Origin: Polaromonas sp.
GTDB lineage: Bacteria > Pseudomonadota > Gammaproteobacteria > Burkholderiales > Burkholderiaceae_C
Direction of reading: 5' to 3'
Length of the DNA stretch: 64,000 nt
NCBI GenBank assembly: GCA_013297865.1
Contig: JAAFIP010000001.1
Coordinates: 1-64,000 of the forward strand
Shown here one piece after another: positions 7,973-16,311 of this stretch. The notes beneath the pieces were generated by a model. The model worked only from the letters and a program-made list of their open reading frames with translations. It was not told the origin of the DNA and searched no databases. Position 1 is the stretch's first letter. Every line of letters begins with the position of its first letter. The translations under genes were made by a program, and so were the position numbers.

Positions 7973-8569
7973 CTAGGGCTTGCGCTGCGCTTCGGGCTTG
8001 TCGGCAAGCCGATAGGGCGTAGGGCCTTCGGTGCCAACCTTCAGCTCATTGATGACCGACTCCACGTCGTCTATCAAGCGCACGATGCGCTCAATCTCTT
8101 GCGCCTGTGCAGCGCTTGCAACGCAGCCTTGCAAATACAACCAACGGCGCTGGCCAAAGGCCCAGACACTCGTGCCCGCAAAGCTGCCATTCGACTCCAA
8201 GGCCAGTTTGACGCGGGGAATGATCTCTTTGTCGTACAGATAGGCATTGGGCAGCCGGCAGCGCCCAGCCGTGTGGCAGCTGACCCCACGCTGCGAACGC
8301 CAATGCGCCTCTTCGGCCACCTCTGCAGCAGTGACCATGGGGCCCAGCGGCACGGGACATGACGGCATGCCGGAGGTGATGGCGATAAAGGGATCGCCAA
8401 AATGATTGCTGCGCTCGATAGGGGCTTGTGCCCGGGCAGAAGGGCACAGTAGCGCTGCGCTCAACAAACCGATGCTTAGCTGAGATATCCAACTGAAATG
8501 GTGATCTGCTCGTGTGGATATTAAACTTAACATAATATACATCGTATGAAGTAAATTACTAACCTGCAT
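7973..8569 (-). CDS. Exported protein with BON-like domain
   Basis: Up to 198 aa; the start is uncertain, with Met residues at 1, 10 and 13. A signal peptide is visible (SIGLLSAALLCPSARAQA, cleavage at ARA-QA). The C-terminal half (IIPRVKLALESNGSFAG... VWAFGQRRWLYLQGCVASAAQAQEIERIVRLIDDVESVINEL) has the pattern of a BON domain, including the closing V..V.N.L segment. BON proteins sit in the periplasm or outer membrane and bind phospholipid. Four Cys residues in the middle could form disulfides. Domain call is by pattern only. Confidence 0.55.
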   Translation of the reverse strand: MQVSNLLHTMYIMLSLISTRADHHFSWISQLSIGLLSAALLCPSARAQAPIERSNHFGDPFIAITSGMPSCPVPLGPMVTAAEVAEEAHWRSQRGVSCHTAGRCRLPNAYLYDKEIIPRVKLALESNGSFAGTSVWAFGQRRWLYLQGCVASAAQAQEIERIVRLIDDVESVINELKVGTEGPTPYRLADKPEAQRKP

Positions 8570-8698
8570 TAACGCTCAAAACTGTACGCCAAGGCTAAAA
8601 ATCCTTCACGATCAAGGACTTATGTTTTACACGCCAATTACCATCGCCATACGCAGCGATTGTTTCAAGTTACGCGTTGTTGAGATTTGGGATGCGGA

Positions 8699-9358
8699 TC
8701 ACCACTTGCCTTTGGGCTGTTTGGCGCGCACGAACGCGCCGATGATCTCGGCGCTGTCCTGGCGTTGGGCGCGCTGTGCGAAGTCGATGGCGCTGAGGCC
8801 GAGCTGGTTTTTCAGCAACGGGTCTGCGCCTTCTTCCAGCAGCAGTTTGACGGCGCTGGGGCTGCCGTACTGGGCGGCCATCATGAGCGGCGTGGTGCCG
8901 TTGGGCGATTCGGCGTCAATATAAGCGTGTTTTTCGAGCAGCAGGTTGATCAAGGCGATGTTGCCCGAGGTGGCGGCGTAATGCAGCGGCGTCCAGCCGG
9001 TTTTGTTGACGTCGGCTTCCTTGTCCAGCAGGCTCTTGACCAGCTCGGTATGGCCTTTAAGCACGGCGATCATCAGCGGGGTTTCGTTGGCTTCGTTGGC
9101 GGCGTTGACGTCGGTCTTCTTCCAGTCGATCAAGGCCTTGGCCACCTTCAGCGAGGGCTCGCGCAGGGCCAGATACAGGCCGTGCTGGCCGTTGGGGTCG
9201 CGCGTGTTGGGGTCAAAGCCGCGCTGCAGCAGGCTTTGCACGGTTCGGGCGTCGTCTTGCTTGATGGCGATGAAAAAATCGTCATACGAACCCGCGTGAG
9301 ATAGAGAAAATTGAATTAAAACATATAGATAAACTATAAATTTAAAGTAATTTCTCAT
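8699..9358 (-). CDS. Exported ankyrin repeat protein
   Basis: 219 aa. Short hydrophobic N-terminus (FIVYLYVLIQFSLSHAG) suits a signal peptide. About five ankyrin repeats follow, with typical G.TPL..A...G....V..LL..GAD pattern: NETPLMIAVLKGHTELVKSLL, GWTPLHYAATSGNIALINLLL and GTTPLMMAAQYGSPSAVKLLL. Small exported ankyrin proteins of this size are common in Burkholderiales and are thought to bind partner proteins; no partner is visible here. It lies downstream of tatD on the same strand. Confidence 0.75.
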   Translation of the reverse strand: MRNYFKFIVYLYVLIQFSLSHAGSYDDFFIAIKQDDARTVQSLLQRGFDPNTRDPNGQHGLYLALREPSLKVAKALIDWKKTDVNAANEANETPLMIAVLKGHTELVKSLLDKEADVNKTGWTPLHYAATSGNIALINLLLEKHAYIDAESPNGTTPLMMAAQYGSPSAVKLLLEEGADPLLKNQLGLSAIDFAQRAQRQDSAEIIGAFVRAKQPKGKW

Positions 9359-9382
9359 GATAAATTGCGGTCGATATTAGTG

Positions 9383-10219
9383 CTATGCGTTTTCCGCATG
9401 AACGCCATTTGCCTTGACGCGGCTGAAAAGTTGGTCGAAATTGACGCTGGTAGCCATGGCTACAGACTCTACATCAAGGCCTTTGAGCACGGCCAGCTGC
9501 TGTGCAACAAAGGGTACATAGGACGGGTTGTTGGTCTTGCCGCGATGGGGCATGGGGGCCAGATACGGGCTGTCGGTCTCGATCAGGCAGCGGTCCAGCG
9601 GCACATAGGCGGCTACCTCGCGCAGCTCGGCGGCGGCTTTGAAGGTCAAAATGCCAGAGAACGAAATGTAAAAGCCCATGTCCAGCGCAGCGCGGGCCAC
9701 GGCCATGCTTTCGGTAAAGCAATGGAACACGCCCGACAACTGCCCTGCACTGTGGCGCAGATTGGCGCCCTCTTCCTGCAATATGGCCAGCGTGTCCTCC
9801 GACGCGCTGCGGGTGTGGATCACCAGCGGCAAGGCGGTGGCGGCGCTGGCGCGGATGTGGGTGCGAAAACGCTCGCGCTGCCAGCCCATATCGGCCACGC
9901 TGCGCCCGCCTTTGCGCTCGTCCATCTGGTAATAGTCCAGGCCGGTTTCGCCAATGGCCACCACCTTGGGCCGCTTCGAGCGCTGCACCAGGTCGTCCAG
10001 CGTGGGCTCGTAAATGCCTTCGTTGTCCGGGTGCACGCCCACGGTGGACCAGAAGTTATCGTAGGTTGTGGCCAGGGCATGCACATCGTCAAATTCTTCG
10101 ATGGTGGTGCAGATGCATAGTGCGCGCGTCACCTGCGCGGCGGCCATGGCCTGGCGGATCTGCGGCAGCTGGCTTTGCAGTTCAGGAAAGCTCAGGTGGC
10201 AATGGGAATCGGTAAACAT
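9383..10219 (-). CDS. tatD: TatD family metal-dependent hydrolase
   Basis: 278 aa from MFTDSHCHL; the frame is open further upstream, but that part reads through a dispersed repeat and carries no TatD residues. Metal ligands are H6 and H8 (DSHCH), Glu in IGETGLDYY, His in LPLVIHTR, His in GVFHCF and Asp in ETDSPYLAP. These are the TIM-barrel amidohydrolase-fold signatures of TatD/YcfH deoxyribonucleases. It closes the mltG-tmk-holB-pilZ-tatD gene order seen in many proteobacteria. The upstream gap to pilZ contains one copy of the 27 bp repeat core. Confidence 0.85.
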   Translation of the reverse strand: MFTDSHCHLSFPELQSQLPQIRQAMAAAQVTRALCICTTIEEFDDVHALATTYDNFWSTVGVHPDNEGIYEPTLDDLVQRSKRPKVVAIGETGLDYYQMDERKGGRSVADMGWQRERFRTHIRASAATALPLVIHTRSASEDTLAILQEEGANLRHSAGQLSGVFHCFTESMAVARAALDMGFYISFSGILTFKAAAELREVAAYVPLDRCLIETDSPYLAPMPHRGKTNNPSYVPFVAQQLAVLKGLDVESVAMATSVNFDQLFSRVKANGVHAENA

Positions 10220-10323
10220 CGCAAAGGGCCGCGTGATGAAGGGCTGAAAGGAGCTAGGAAGAGCTATGAAAGGGCTGCAGAGCGCTTTAGACCCCTGAAT
10301 TATGAAACAAATCGGCCTCCAGG

Positions 10324-10350
10324 CCAATAGAATATCGCGGGAGCAGCTAT
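10324..10350 (-). repeat. Dispersed 27 bp repeat core, between pilZ and tatD
   Basis: Plus strand reads CCAATAGAATATCGCGGGAG and continues CAGCTAT. Orientation is called minus because the reference reading AATAGCTGCTCCCGCGATAT is on the minus strand. Flanking GGCCTCCAGG on one side and GCTAT...ATAGC on the other extend the unit to about 60 bp. Confidence 0.9.
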
Positions 10351-10385
10351 TAAATAGATAGCAATTAGTATCTTGCCTGAACGTG

Positions 10386-10778
10386 TCAGATGGTCTGCGT
10401 AGGACGGTCAGAGGCAAGATGGGCGCCCAGAATCTCTTCAATCTTGAGCTTGAGCTGCTTGGACTTGTCGTCCGCAGGAAAGCGGATGCCCACGCCCTGG
10501 GTGCGGTTGCCTGCCGCCTTGGCGGGGGTGACCCAGGCCACCTTGCCGGCCACGGGGTAGCGCTGCGGGTCTTCGGGCAGGGTCAGCAGCACATACACAT
10601 CGTCGCCCAGCTTGTAGTCGCGCGCGGTGGGGATGAACACGCCACCGTCAGTGAACAAAGGGATGTAGGCGGCATACAGCGCGGCTTTTTCCTTGATCGC
10701 GAGCTGGATGACACTCGGACGCGGACTGGACGGGCCTGGAGTCAGGGGGGCTGAGGAGGTGCTGAAGGGTGTGCTCAT
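10386..10778 (-). CDS. pilZ: PilZ domain protein, type IV pilus PilZ
   Basis: 130 aa single PilZ domain (IQLAIKEKAALYAAYIPLFTDGGVFIPTARDYKLGDDVYVLLTLPED... GKVAWVTP... GIRF). The RxxxR and D/NxSxxG cyclic-di-GMP residues are not in the usual form: the segment reads YIPLFTDGGVFI. That is typical of PilZ proper, which works in type IV pilus assembly with PilB and FimX rather than binding cyclic di-GMP directly. Position between holB and tatD is also that of pilZ in Pseudomonas and Burkholderiales. Confidence 0.85.
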   Translation of the reverse strand: MSTPFSTSSAPLTPGPSSPRPSVIQLAIKEKAALYAAYIPLFTDGGVFIPTARDYKLGDDVYVLLTLPEDPQRYPVAGKVAWVTPAKAAGNRTQGVGIRFPADDKSKQLKLKIEEILGAHLASDRPTQTI

Positions 10779-10818
10779 GGCTGTATTGTAGGGACTTCAG
10801 TGCTTTTGCCTAGATGGG

Positions 10819-11859
10819 CTATTGCCGTGCGTTCAGCGCCATCTGCGCCTGGCTGACCAGGTCTTCGATCAGCAAGGCTTCTTTCCAGGTGTGGTCGATG
10901 CTGCGGGCCAGTGTTTTAAGCTGTTCGCTCCAGGCCGAAAGCGCGCGGGCGGGCGGCGGCTTGGGCAAGTCTGCCGCGTCAAAAAAGCGCGGCGCAGCGC
11001 CCAGCTTGATGGCCCACAGGTCATGGCAGAGCTTTTGCAGCGCGTCCAGCACCTGGGCCGCGCCCCAGCCGTCCACCACATGCAGCGAGCCCAACACCAG
11101 CGACTTGGGCAGCTTGGCCCAGCTGCCCACCGCGCCAGCGGCAATCACCTGCAGCGCGTCCAGCGGCCTGCCGCCAGCCGCCGCCAGCACCGTGAGCAGC
11201 GCGGCCTCGTCCAGCTTGCCAGCGCCGTCCTGCGCCTGCAGCCATTGCACAGCCTCGGCCTGGGCAGGCCAGCGCAGCGCAAAGCCCTGGCAGCGGCTGC
11301 GGATGGTGGGCAACAGCTGGTGCGCCGACTCGGTGGCCAGCACAAACTTCAAATTGCCGCCCGGCTCCTCCAGGGTTTTGAGCAGGGCGTTGGCGGTGAC
11401 GGTGTTCATACGCTCGGCCGGATAGACCAGCACCGCTTTGCTGCGCCCTCGCCCGCTGGTGAGCTGGGCAAACTCGATGGCATCACGCATGGCCTCGACG
11501 CGGATCTCTTTGCTGGGCTTGCGGGTTTTGTCGTCAATCTCTTTTTGCGCTTTTTCAGACAGCGGCCAGCCGTGCTCCAGCATCAGGGTCTCGGGCATCA
11601 ACACCACCAGATCGGTGTGGGCGCGGCTGGCGATCATGTGGCAGCTGGCGCACTGGCCGCAGGCCGCGTCGGTGGGCTGCTTGCCAGGCGCCTCACACAG
11701 CCAGGACTGCGCCAGGCTCAGCGCCAGATCATATTGACCCAGACCCGAGGGCCCGTGCAGCAGCCAGGCATGGCCCCGCTGGGCCAGCAGCGTGTCGCGC
11801 TGGGCGGCCAGCCAGGGCGGCAAGGGCCTGAAAGCCACGGCGCTGGTATCGTCGCTCAT
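10819..11859 (-). CDS. holB: DNA polymerase III subunit delta-prime
   Basis: 346 aa clamp-loader subunit. N-terminal AAA+ fold with a degenerate P-loop ([12 protein letters not shown], Gln replacing the ATP-binding Lys), which is normal for delta-prime, followed by a four-Cys zinc module ([19 protein letters not shown]) and the sensor region [20 protein letters not shown]. The C-terminal part is Ala/Leu-rich helical. It loads the beta clamp with gamma/tau and delta. The start overlaps the tmk stop by 4 bases (ATGA type), so the two are translationally coupled. Confidence 0.9.
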   Translation of the reverse strand: MSDDTSAVAFRPLPPWLAAQRDTLLAQRGHAWLLHGPSGLGQYDLALSLAQSWLCEAPGKQPTDAACGQCASCHMIASRAHTDLVVLMPETLMLEHGWPLSEKAQKEIDDKTRKPSKEIRVEAMRDAIEFAQLTSGRGRSKAVLVYPAERMNTVTANALLKTLEEPGGNLKFVLATESAHQLLPTIRSRCQGFALRWPAQAEAVQWLQAQDGAGKLDEAALLTVLAAAGGRPLDALQVIAAGAVGSWAKLPKSLVLGSLHVVDGWGAAQVLDALQKLCHDLWAIKLGAAPRFFDAADLPKPPPARALSAWSEQLKTLARSIDHTWKEALLIEDLVSQAQMALNARQ

Positions 11860-12539
11860 GCCCCACCCTCCTTGAGCAGCCCTTTAAGCAAGCCCTTGGC
11901 CCGCACAGCAGCCAACACGTCAGCACGCACAGCGTCGATAGCCTGGTGGCCGTTGATCCGCGCAAAGCGCTGCGGCTGCGCAGCGGCACGCGCAGCATAG
12001 CCCTGCACCACCCGCTCAAAAAACGCCTGCGATTGCGACTCAAACTTGTCAGGCGTGCGCGCTGCGGCCAGGCGCTGGGCCGCAACTGCCGGGGGTACGT
12101 CAAACCAGATGGTCAAATCAGGCTGGCGGATGCCCTGAGTTAAAGGCTTTTGGGCCTGCAGCTCAATAGAATGTTGCGCGGCCAGCTCTAAAAACGATAG
12201 CGTTTTCAGGTCAAAGCCGCGGCCCGCACCTTGGTAGGCAAAGGTGGCGTCGGTAAAGCGGTCGCACAGCACCACATCACCGCGGGCCAGAGCGGGCTCG
12301 ATGACCTGCACAATGTGTTCGCGTCGCGCGGCAAAGACCAGCAGGGCTTCGGTGAGCGGGTCCATCGGCTCATGCAAGATGATCTCGCGCAGCCGCTCGG
12401 CCAGCGGTGTGCCACCAGGCTCGCGGGTCATGACCACGTTGCGGCCTTGGGCCTTGAAGGCGTCGGACAGGGCGGCGATATGGCTGGACTTGCCTGCGCC
12501 GTCGATGCCTTCAAAGCTGATGAAAGTGCCGTGGGTCAT
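11856..12539 (-). CDS. tmk: Thymidylate kinase with repeat-derived insertion
   Basis: About 227 aa from [14 protein letters not shown]; the frame runs further upstream into repeat element B without kinase sequence. dTMP to dTDP phosphorylation. P-loop [13 protein letters not shown](F/Y) motif [16 protein letters not shown], and the phosphate-binding LID region further down. Between [10 protein letters not shown] and [12 protein letters not shown] there are about 20 residues ([20 protein letters not shown]) where relatives I recall have about 7. This segment coincides with a degenerate copy of the dispersed repeat at 12163-12189, so about 13 extra residues come from the repeat. Reading frame is intact. 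Confidence 0.9.
   Translation of the reverse strand: MTHGTFISFEGIDGAGKSSHIAALSDAFKAQGRNVVMTREPGGTPLAERLREIILHEPMDPLTEALLVFAARREHIVQVIEPALARGDVVLCDRFTDATFAYQGAGRGFDLKTLSFLELAAQHSIELQAQKPLTQGIRQPDLTIWFDVPPAVAAQRLAAARTPDKFESQSQAFFERVVQGYAARAAAQPQRFARINGHQAIDAVRADVLAAVRAKGLLKGLLKEGGA
12163..12189 (-). repeat. Dispersed repeat core inside tmk
   Basis: Degenerate copy; plus strand reads TCAATAGAATGTTGCGCGGC. In the tmk frame the codon that is TAG in the repeat consensus is GAG, so the gene stays open. Flanks GGGCCTGCAG and AAAACGATAGCG match the wider repeat unit. Confidence 0.7.
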
Positions 12540-12629
12540 GGGGTGGTGATTGCTCTTTGCGTTTTGGAGGACACGCGCTTCGGATGGGCTTTGTGGGGTA
12601 TTAAGGTCTTTGAGGCTGCGTCGCTGCGG

Positions 12630-12865
12630 GCGAGATAGCGTATGCCAAACGCCCTCATACTGGAGTACCAGAAATCGGTCGTTCGGCATACGCTATCCCG
12701 CCTGCAACCACGGTAGCGCACTACCCGTAGTCTCCGGCAAGCCGTTGTGTTCAATACCGGTAGCGAGCTACCTTGGTCGCTGCACAGTGAGGTGTTTGTC
12801 AGCCGACCGATTTCTGGTACCCCAGTATGAGGGCGGATGATAAACACCTCACTGTGCGTACGAGA
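12630..12865 (+). repeat. Two-hairpin mosaic element, copy B
   Basis: Second copy of the element at 6717. Hairpin 1 is 12634-12697 with GATAGCGTATGCC arms. The central part 12712-12772 is bounded by GGTAGCGCACTACC and GGTAGCGAGCTACC. Hairpin 2 is 12782-12857, with arms starting GCACAGTGAGGTGTTT. Loops match copy A, but the hairpin 2 stem sequence is different and still pairs, and the central segment is in the opposite orientation. It occupies the 427 bp between tmk and mltG, which are normally close neighbours. Confidence 0.8.
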
Positions 12866-12966
12866 GACCCCTCCTGCCCAAGACACAACCCGCGAAGAAA
12901 GCGTACCAAGCAAGCCATAAACCCCTGAGCCGACGACCAACCTGGAATGCAAAGACAGCAAAAGCA

Positions 12967-13995
12967 TCACTGCCCACGAATATATTTATTGACCGCATTG
13001 TTGTGCTCGGCCAAGGTCGCGCTGAACTTGCTGCTGCCGTCGCCGCGGGCTACAAAATACAGCGCCTTGGTCTGCGCGGGCTGCACGGCGGCCAGCAGCG
13101 ATGCCTTGCCGGGCATGGCAATCGGCGTGGGCGGCAGGCCAGAGCGGGTGTAGGTGTTGTAGGGCGTGTCGGTCTGCAGGTCGCGCTTGCGGATATCGCC
13201 GTCAAACTTCTCGCCCAGTCCGTAAATCACCGTCGGGTCCGTCTGCAGCAACATGCCGATGCGCAGCCGGTTGGTGAACACGCCGCCTATCTCGGGGCGG
13301 TCGGTGGGCTTGCCGGTTTCTTTTTCGATGATGCTGGCCAAAATCAGCGCCTGCTCGGGCGACTTGAGCGGGGTGTCGGCCTGGCGCGCCTCCCAGGCGG
13401 CGGCCAGCTGCTTGTCCATGGCGCGCATGGCCGCTTGCAGCACAAACACGTCGCTGCTGCCCTTGGCATAGCTGTAGGTGTCGGGGAAAAACCGGCCCTC
13501 GGGGTGCATGCCAGGGCGGCCCAGCTTGGCCATCAGGGCCTCGTTGCTCAGGGCCTGGGTGTCGGGCTTTAAAAACTCGGCCTTGGCCAGCGCTGCACGC
13601 AGCTGGCGGATGTTCCAGCCCTCCACCATCGTCACGCTGCGCAGGCTCTGCAGGCCGTTGAACAGCTTGTTCAGCAGCTTTTGCGGCGTGTCGCCCTGCT
13701 CTATCTCGTAGGTGCCGGCCTTGAGCCCACCAGACTTGCCCGAAACGCGAAAGTACCAGTACAGCGCACTGGGCGGCGTGCCCACGCCCGCTTCGACCAC
13801 GGCCTGGGCCACGCTGCGCGCCGAGCTGCCTGAGGGCAGCACCACATTGACCGACGGCACGCCCGCTGGCAACACCAGCGGCTGGCGCACCCACCACCAT
13901 GCGGCAGCGGCCAGCAGCGCCGCCACAAACAGCAGGCCCAGCAGGCTGCGCAGTAAGGAAAGGCCGCGTTGGCGGCGCAAAGAAAGGTATGGCAT
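12967..13995 (-). CDS. mltG: Endolytic murein transglycosylase MltG
   Basis: 342 aa, YceG family. One N-terminal membrane anchor (LLRSLLGLLFVAALLAAAAWWWV), then a LysM-like segment (VVLPSGSSARSVAQAVVEAG), then the catalytic domain with LILASIIEKETGKPTDRPEI containing the active-site Glu, and LQTDPTVIYG and YNTYTRSGLPPTPI signatures. It cuts nascent glycan strands in the periplasm and sets their length. The upstream side is divergent from ygfZ, with 54 bases between the assigned starts. Its usual partner tmk is separated by repeat element B. Confidence 0.9.
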   Translation of the reverse strand: MPYLSLRRQRGLSLLRSLLGLLFVAALLAAAAWWWVRQPLVLPAGVPSVNVVLPSGSSARSVAQAVVEAGVGTPPSALYWYFRVSGKSGGLKAGTYEIEQGDTPQKLLNKLFNGLQSLRSVTMVEGWNIRQLRAALAKAEFLKPDTQALSNEALMAKLGRPGMHPEGRFFPDTYSYAKGSSDVFVLQAAMRAMDKQLAAAWEARQADTPLKSPEQALILASIIEKETGKPTDRPEIGGVFTNRLRIGMLLQTDPTVIYGLGEKFDGDIRKRDLQTDTPYNTYTRSGLPPTPIAMPGKASLLAAVQPAQTKALYFVARGDGSSKFSATLAEHNNAVNKYIRGQ

Positions 13996-14049
13996 GGGGT
14001 AAAAATGGGACGGTCAGTCAGAATCATAACGGAGCGCGATAATGCAGTG

Positions 14050-15066
14050 ATGCAAGATGCAACGAAATTAATCTCTCCACCGCACATGGACACCCGTGTG
14101 CAGCTTAACGCCCCTGGCGGCCCGCTGGCCATCATCCGCGCCCAGGGCGCTGACGCGGTGAAGTTTCTGCAAGGCCAGCTGACGCAGGACGTGGCCCTGC
14201 TGGGCCTGTCTGAGGCGCGGCTGGCGGCTTGGTGCTCTGCCAAGGGGCGCATGCTGGCCAGTTTTGTGCTGCTGAAAAACACGCATGAAGACATTCTGCT
14301 GATCTGCAGCGCCAGCGTGCTGCCTGCCACGCTCAAGCGGCTGCAGATGTTTGTGCTGCGCGCACAGTGCAAGCTGAGCGACGCTACGGCGGAGTTTGAA
14401 CTGCTGGGCTTGGCTGGCGATGCAGCGCATGAAGGCGCTGGAGTTGCTCCTGATTTAATAGCTGCTCCCGCGATATTCCATTGGGCTGTAGCACGAAAAG
14501 ATACTCCAAACGGTGCTGAAATCACGGTCCATATTCCTCCAGCCCATCCCCAGGGCCAGGCGCTGCCGCGCGCGCTGCGCCTGCGCCCTGCTGGCACCGC
14601 TGCTGCGGCCCCGGCAGACGCCGACGCCTTGGCCACCTGGAGCTACCTGGAGGTGACCAGTGGCATCGCGCCAATCACACAGCCCATCGTCGACGCTTTT
14701 GTGCCGCAGATGCTGAACTACGAGTCCACCGGCGGGGTGAACTTTAAAAAAGGCTGCTACCCGGGCCAGGAGGTGGTGGCGCGCAGCCAGTTTCGCGGCA
14801 CGCTCAAGCGCCGGGCCTATGTGGTGCACGGCGCGGGGCCGCTGGCTGCGGGGCAAGAGGTGTTTGACAGCCGCAATCCCGAGCAGCCCTGCGGCACTGT
14901 GGCCTGCGCCGCGCCCGAGCCGCCGTTTGCGCCCGGCGGCCCCTGGCTGGCCATCGTGTCGATGCAGGTCAGCGCGGCGGACAGTCCGCGTCTTGCTGCA
15001 GGCAGCGCAGACGGCCAGGCCCTGGCGCTGCAGCCGCTGCCCTATGCCCTGCTGGCAGATATCTAA
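14050..15066 (+). CDS. ygfZ: YgfZ/GcvT-like folate-binding protein with repeat insertion
   Basis: About 338 aa from the ATG at 14050; an upstream ATG at 14005 in frame is less likely because it lies in the divergent promoter region. YgfZ family protein for iron-sulfur enzyme maintenance, using a folate. The diagnostic motif KGCYPGQEVVARSQFRG is near residue 235, with the functional Cys. Residues about 136-146 (IAAPAIFHWAV) are translated from a full copy of the dispersed repeat at 14458-14484, in a variable region before the conserved C-terminal half. The frame is intact, so the protein is probably functional. Confidence 0.85.
   Translation: MQDATKLISPPHMDTRVQLNAPGGPLAIIRAQGADAVKFLQGQLTQDVALLGLSEARLAAWCSAKGRMLASFVLLKNTHEDILLICSASVLPATLKRLQMFVLRAQCKLSDATAEFELLGLAGDAAHEGAGVAPDLIAAPAIFHWAVARKDTPNGAEITVHIPPAHPQGQALPRALRLRPAGTAAAAPADADALATWSYLEVTSGIAPITQPIVDAFVPQMLNYESTGGVNFKKGCYPGQEVVARSQFRGTLKRRAYVVHGAGPLAAGQEVFDSRNPEQPCGTVACAAPEPPFAPGGPWLAIVSMQVSAADSPRLAAGSADGQALALQPLPYALLADI
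14458..14484 (+). repeat. Dispersed repeat core inside ygfZ
   Basis: Reads ATAGCTGCTCCCGCGATATT then CCATTGG on the plus strand, one base from consensus. Translated as IAAPAIFHW, the same frame as the copy in the DUF1223 signal peptide at 37691. Confidence 0.9.
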
Positions 15067-15078
15067 GCCCTTGCCAGC

Positions 15079-15873
15079 ATGTGCCTGATTGCCATGGCCT
15101 GGGGCGTAAGCCCGCAGTACCCGCTGGTGATCGCCGCCAACCGCGACGAGTTTTACGCCCGCCCCACCGCGCCGCTGGCCCGCTGGACCACGCCCGAGGG
15201 CCACAGCATCGTCAGCGGGCGCGACCTGCGCGACGGCGGCACCTGGATGGGCTTTGCCGACAACGGCCGCTTTGCCATGCTGACCAATGTGCGCAACCCC
15301 GCCGCGCCCCTGCCCGCCCAGCCGCGCAGCCGCGGCGCGCTGGTGGTGGGCTGGCTCAGCAGCAGCCAAAGCGCCAGCGACTGGAGCCGCGCCCTGCCGA
15401 TGGGCGACTACGCAGGCTTTAACCTGATCATCGGCGACTGGGCGCGCCAGCAATGCCACTACCTGAGCAACCAGCATGCAGGCCACGGGCTGACAGCCAT
15501 CGACAAAGGCCAGACCATCGGCCTGTCCAACGCCGCGCTCAACACGCCGTGGCCCAAAACGCTGCAGTTGGTAAACCACTTGGACCAGGCGCTGCAGGAC
15601 ACCACCCTGCCCGGCCTACACACCCAGCTGCAAACAGCCCTGCGCAGCGACAGCCTCTTTGACGACGCTCAGCTACCTCACACTGGCGTGCCCCTGGCTC
15701 AAGAGCGCGCCCTGTCCAGCGTGTTTGTGCGCTACCCGCCCCAAACCCCCACCTACGGCACCCGCACCAGCCTCACTGCCATCCTCAGCCCTGAGCAGCG
15801 GCTGCATTTGCAGGAGACTACGCATGAAGGGGGGCTGCAGGTGCCAATGGAGGTGGACTGGCCTTCGCACTGA
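15079..15873 (+). CDS. NRDE family protein (TANGO2-like)
   Basis: 264 aa. It starts with MCLI, Cys2 as in the family, and carries the NRDE signature (IAANRDEFYARP, residues 18-29), followed by SGRDLRDGGTWMGF and MLTNVRNP. The family (TANGO2/DUF833) has an N-terminal nucleophile hydrolase-like fold. Its bacterial biochemical role is unsettled; haem handling has been proposed for relatives. Follows ygfZ by 12 bases and probably shares its transcript. The C-terminal part ends in the usual acidic/aromatic segment. Confidence 0.8.
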   Translation: MCLIAMAWGVSPQYPLVIAANRDEFYARPTAPLARWTTPEGHSIVSGRDLRDGGTWMGFADNGRFAMLTNVRNPAAPLPAQPRSRGALVVGWLSSSQSASDWSRALPMGDYAGFNLIIGDWARQQCHYLSNQHAGHGLTAIDKGQTIGLSNAALNTPWPKTLQLVNHLDQALQDTTLPGLHTQLQTALRSDSLFDDAQLPHTGVPLAQERALSSVFVRYPPQTPTYGTRTSLTAILSPEQRLHLQETTHEGGLQVPMEVDWPSH

Positions 15874-15970
15874 CCTAGCTGTGTCTGCATCATCGCGGAT
15901 ACAGCCTGTCTTCATCTCGAAGCCTCGTGCCTAACGCTTCTTCGTTGTACAAGCAACGCGCACTGCTGCG

Positions 15971-16145
15971 GCGCAGTGCCCACGCCACCCGAGCCCCGGC
16001 CCGCTTCGCGGGAAGCATCTGCGGTACGTAAAATTTGGGGAACCGGGCAAACTCGCGCTACGCGCTCAGACAGCGCCCGGTTCTGATCCCAAATTTTTCC
16101 GTTCCTCGAGCCCGGCGCTCTGATTGGGTGGCGCAGACACTGCGC
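15971..16145 (-). repeat. Long palindromic element, copy C1 (left border of island 1)
   Basis: 175 bp. Outer arms GCGCAGTGCCCACGCCACCC (15971-15990) and its near complement (16126-16145). Inner hairpin 16030-16097 with arms AAAATTTGGGG plus AACCGGGC and the complement. The conserved loop contains TCGCGCTACGCGCTCA. Homologous to C2 at 25693 and, in reverse orientation, to D1 at 19841 and D2 at 26981. The strand label marks orientation opposite to the D copies. Confidence 0.85.
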
Positions 16146-16184
16146 CTCAGCAGCGCGCTTTCACTGGGCTGAGGTTCTTTTTTT
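16145..16184 (+). terminator. Terminator-like hairpin after element C1
   Basis: Stem CCTCAGC with GCTGAGG followed by TTCTTTTTTT on the plus strand. Could stop transcription entering from the NRDE gene before the accessory island. Confidence 0.5.
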
Positions 16185-16247
16185 CGCGCTGCCGTGGTCA
16201 CGATGGCGTTTGGTAGCTCAAAATTCAATGCCAAATCAGCCTCCAAG

Positions 16248-16274
16248 CCAATAGAATATCGCGGGAGCAGCTAT
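16248..16274 (-). repeat. Dispersed repeat core, upstream of island 1
   Basis: Consensus copy (plus strand CCAATAGAATATCGCGGGAG). The 330 bp from C1 through this core is similar throughout to the stretch at 25693-25997, so C element and core travel as one composite unit here. Confidence 0.9.
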
Positions 16275-16311
16275 AAAAAGCGTAGCGATTAGCATTCACT
16301 AAAGACAGCGA

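Noticed and set aside
7964-8570. Longer plus-strand frames opposite the BON-like gene
   Set aside because: The minus strand shows a signal peptide and BON pattern; the opposite frames are short and unpatterned.
9383-10441. TatD start at the far upstream codon (352 codons)
   Set aside because: The extra 74 codons pass through a dispersed repeat and have no TatD sequence; MFTDSHCHL at 10219 is the family start.
14455-15579. 374-codon minus-strand frame across ygfZ and the NRDE gene
   Set aside because: Spans two well-supported genes on the other strand and shows only shadow composition.
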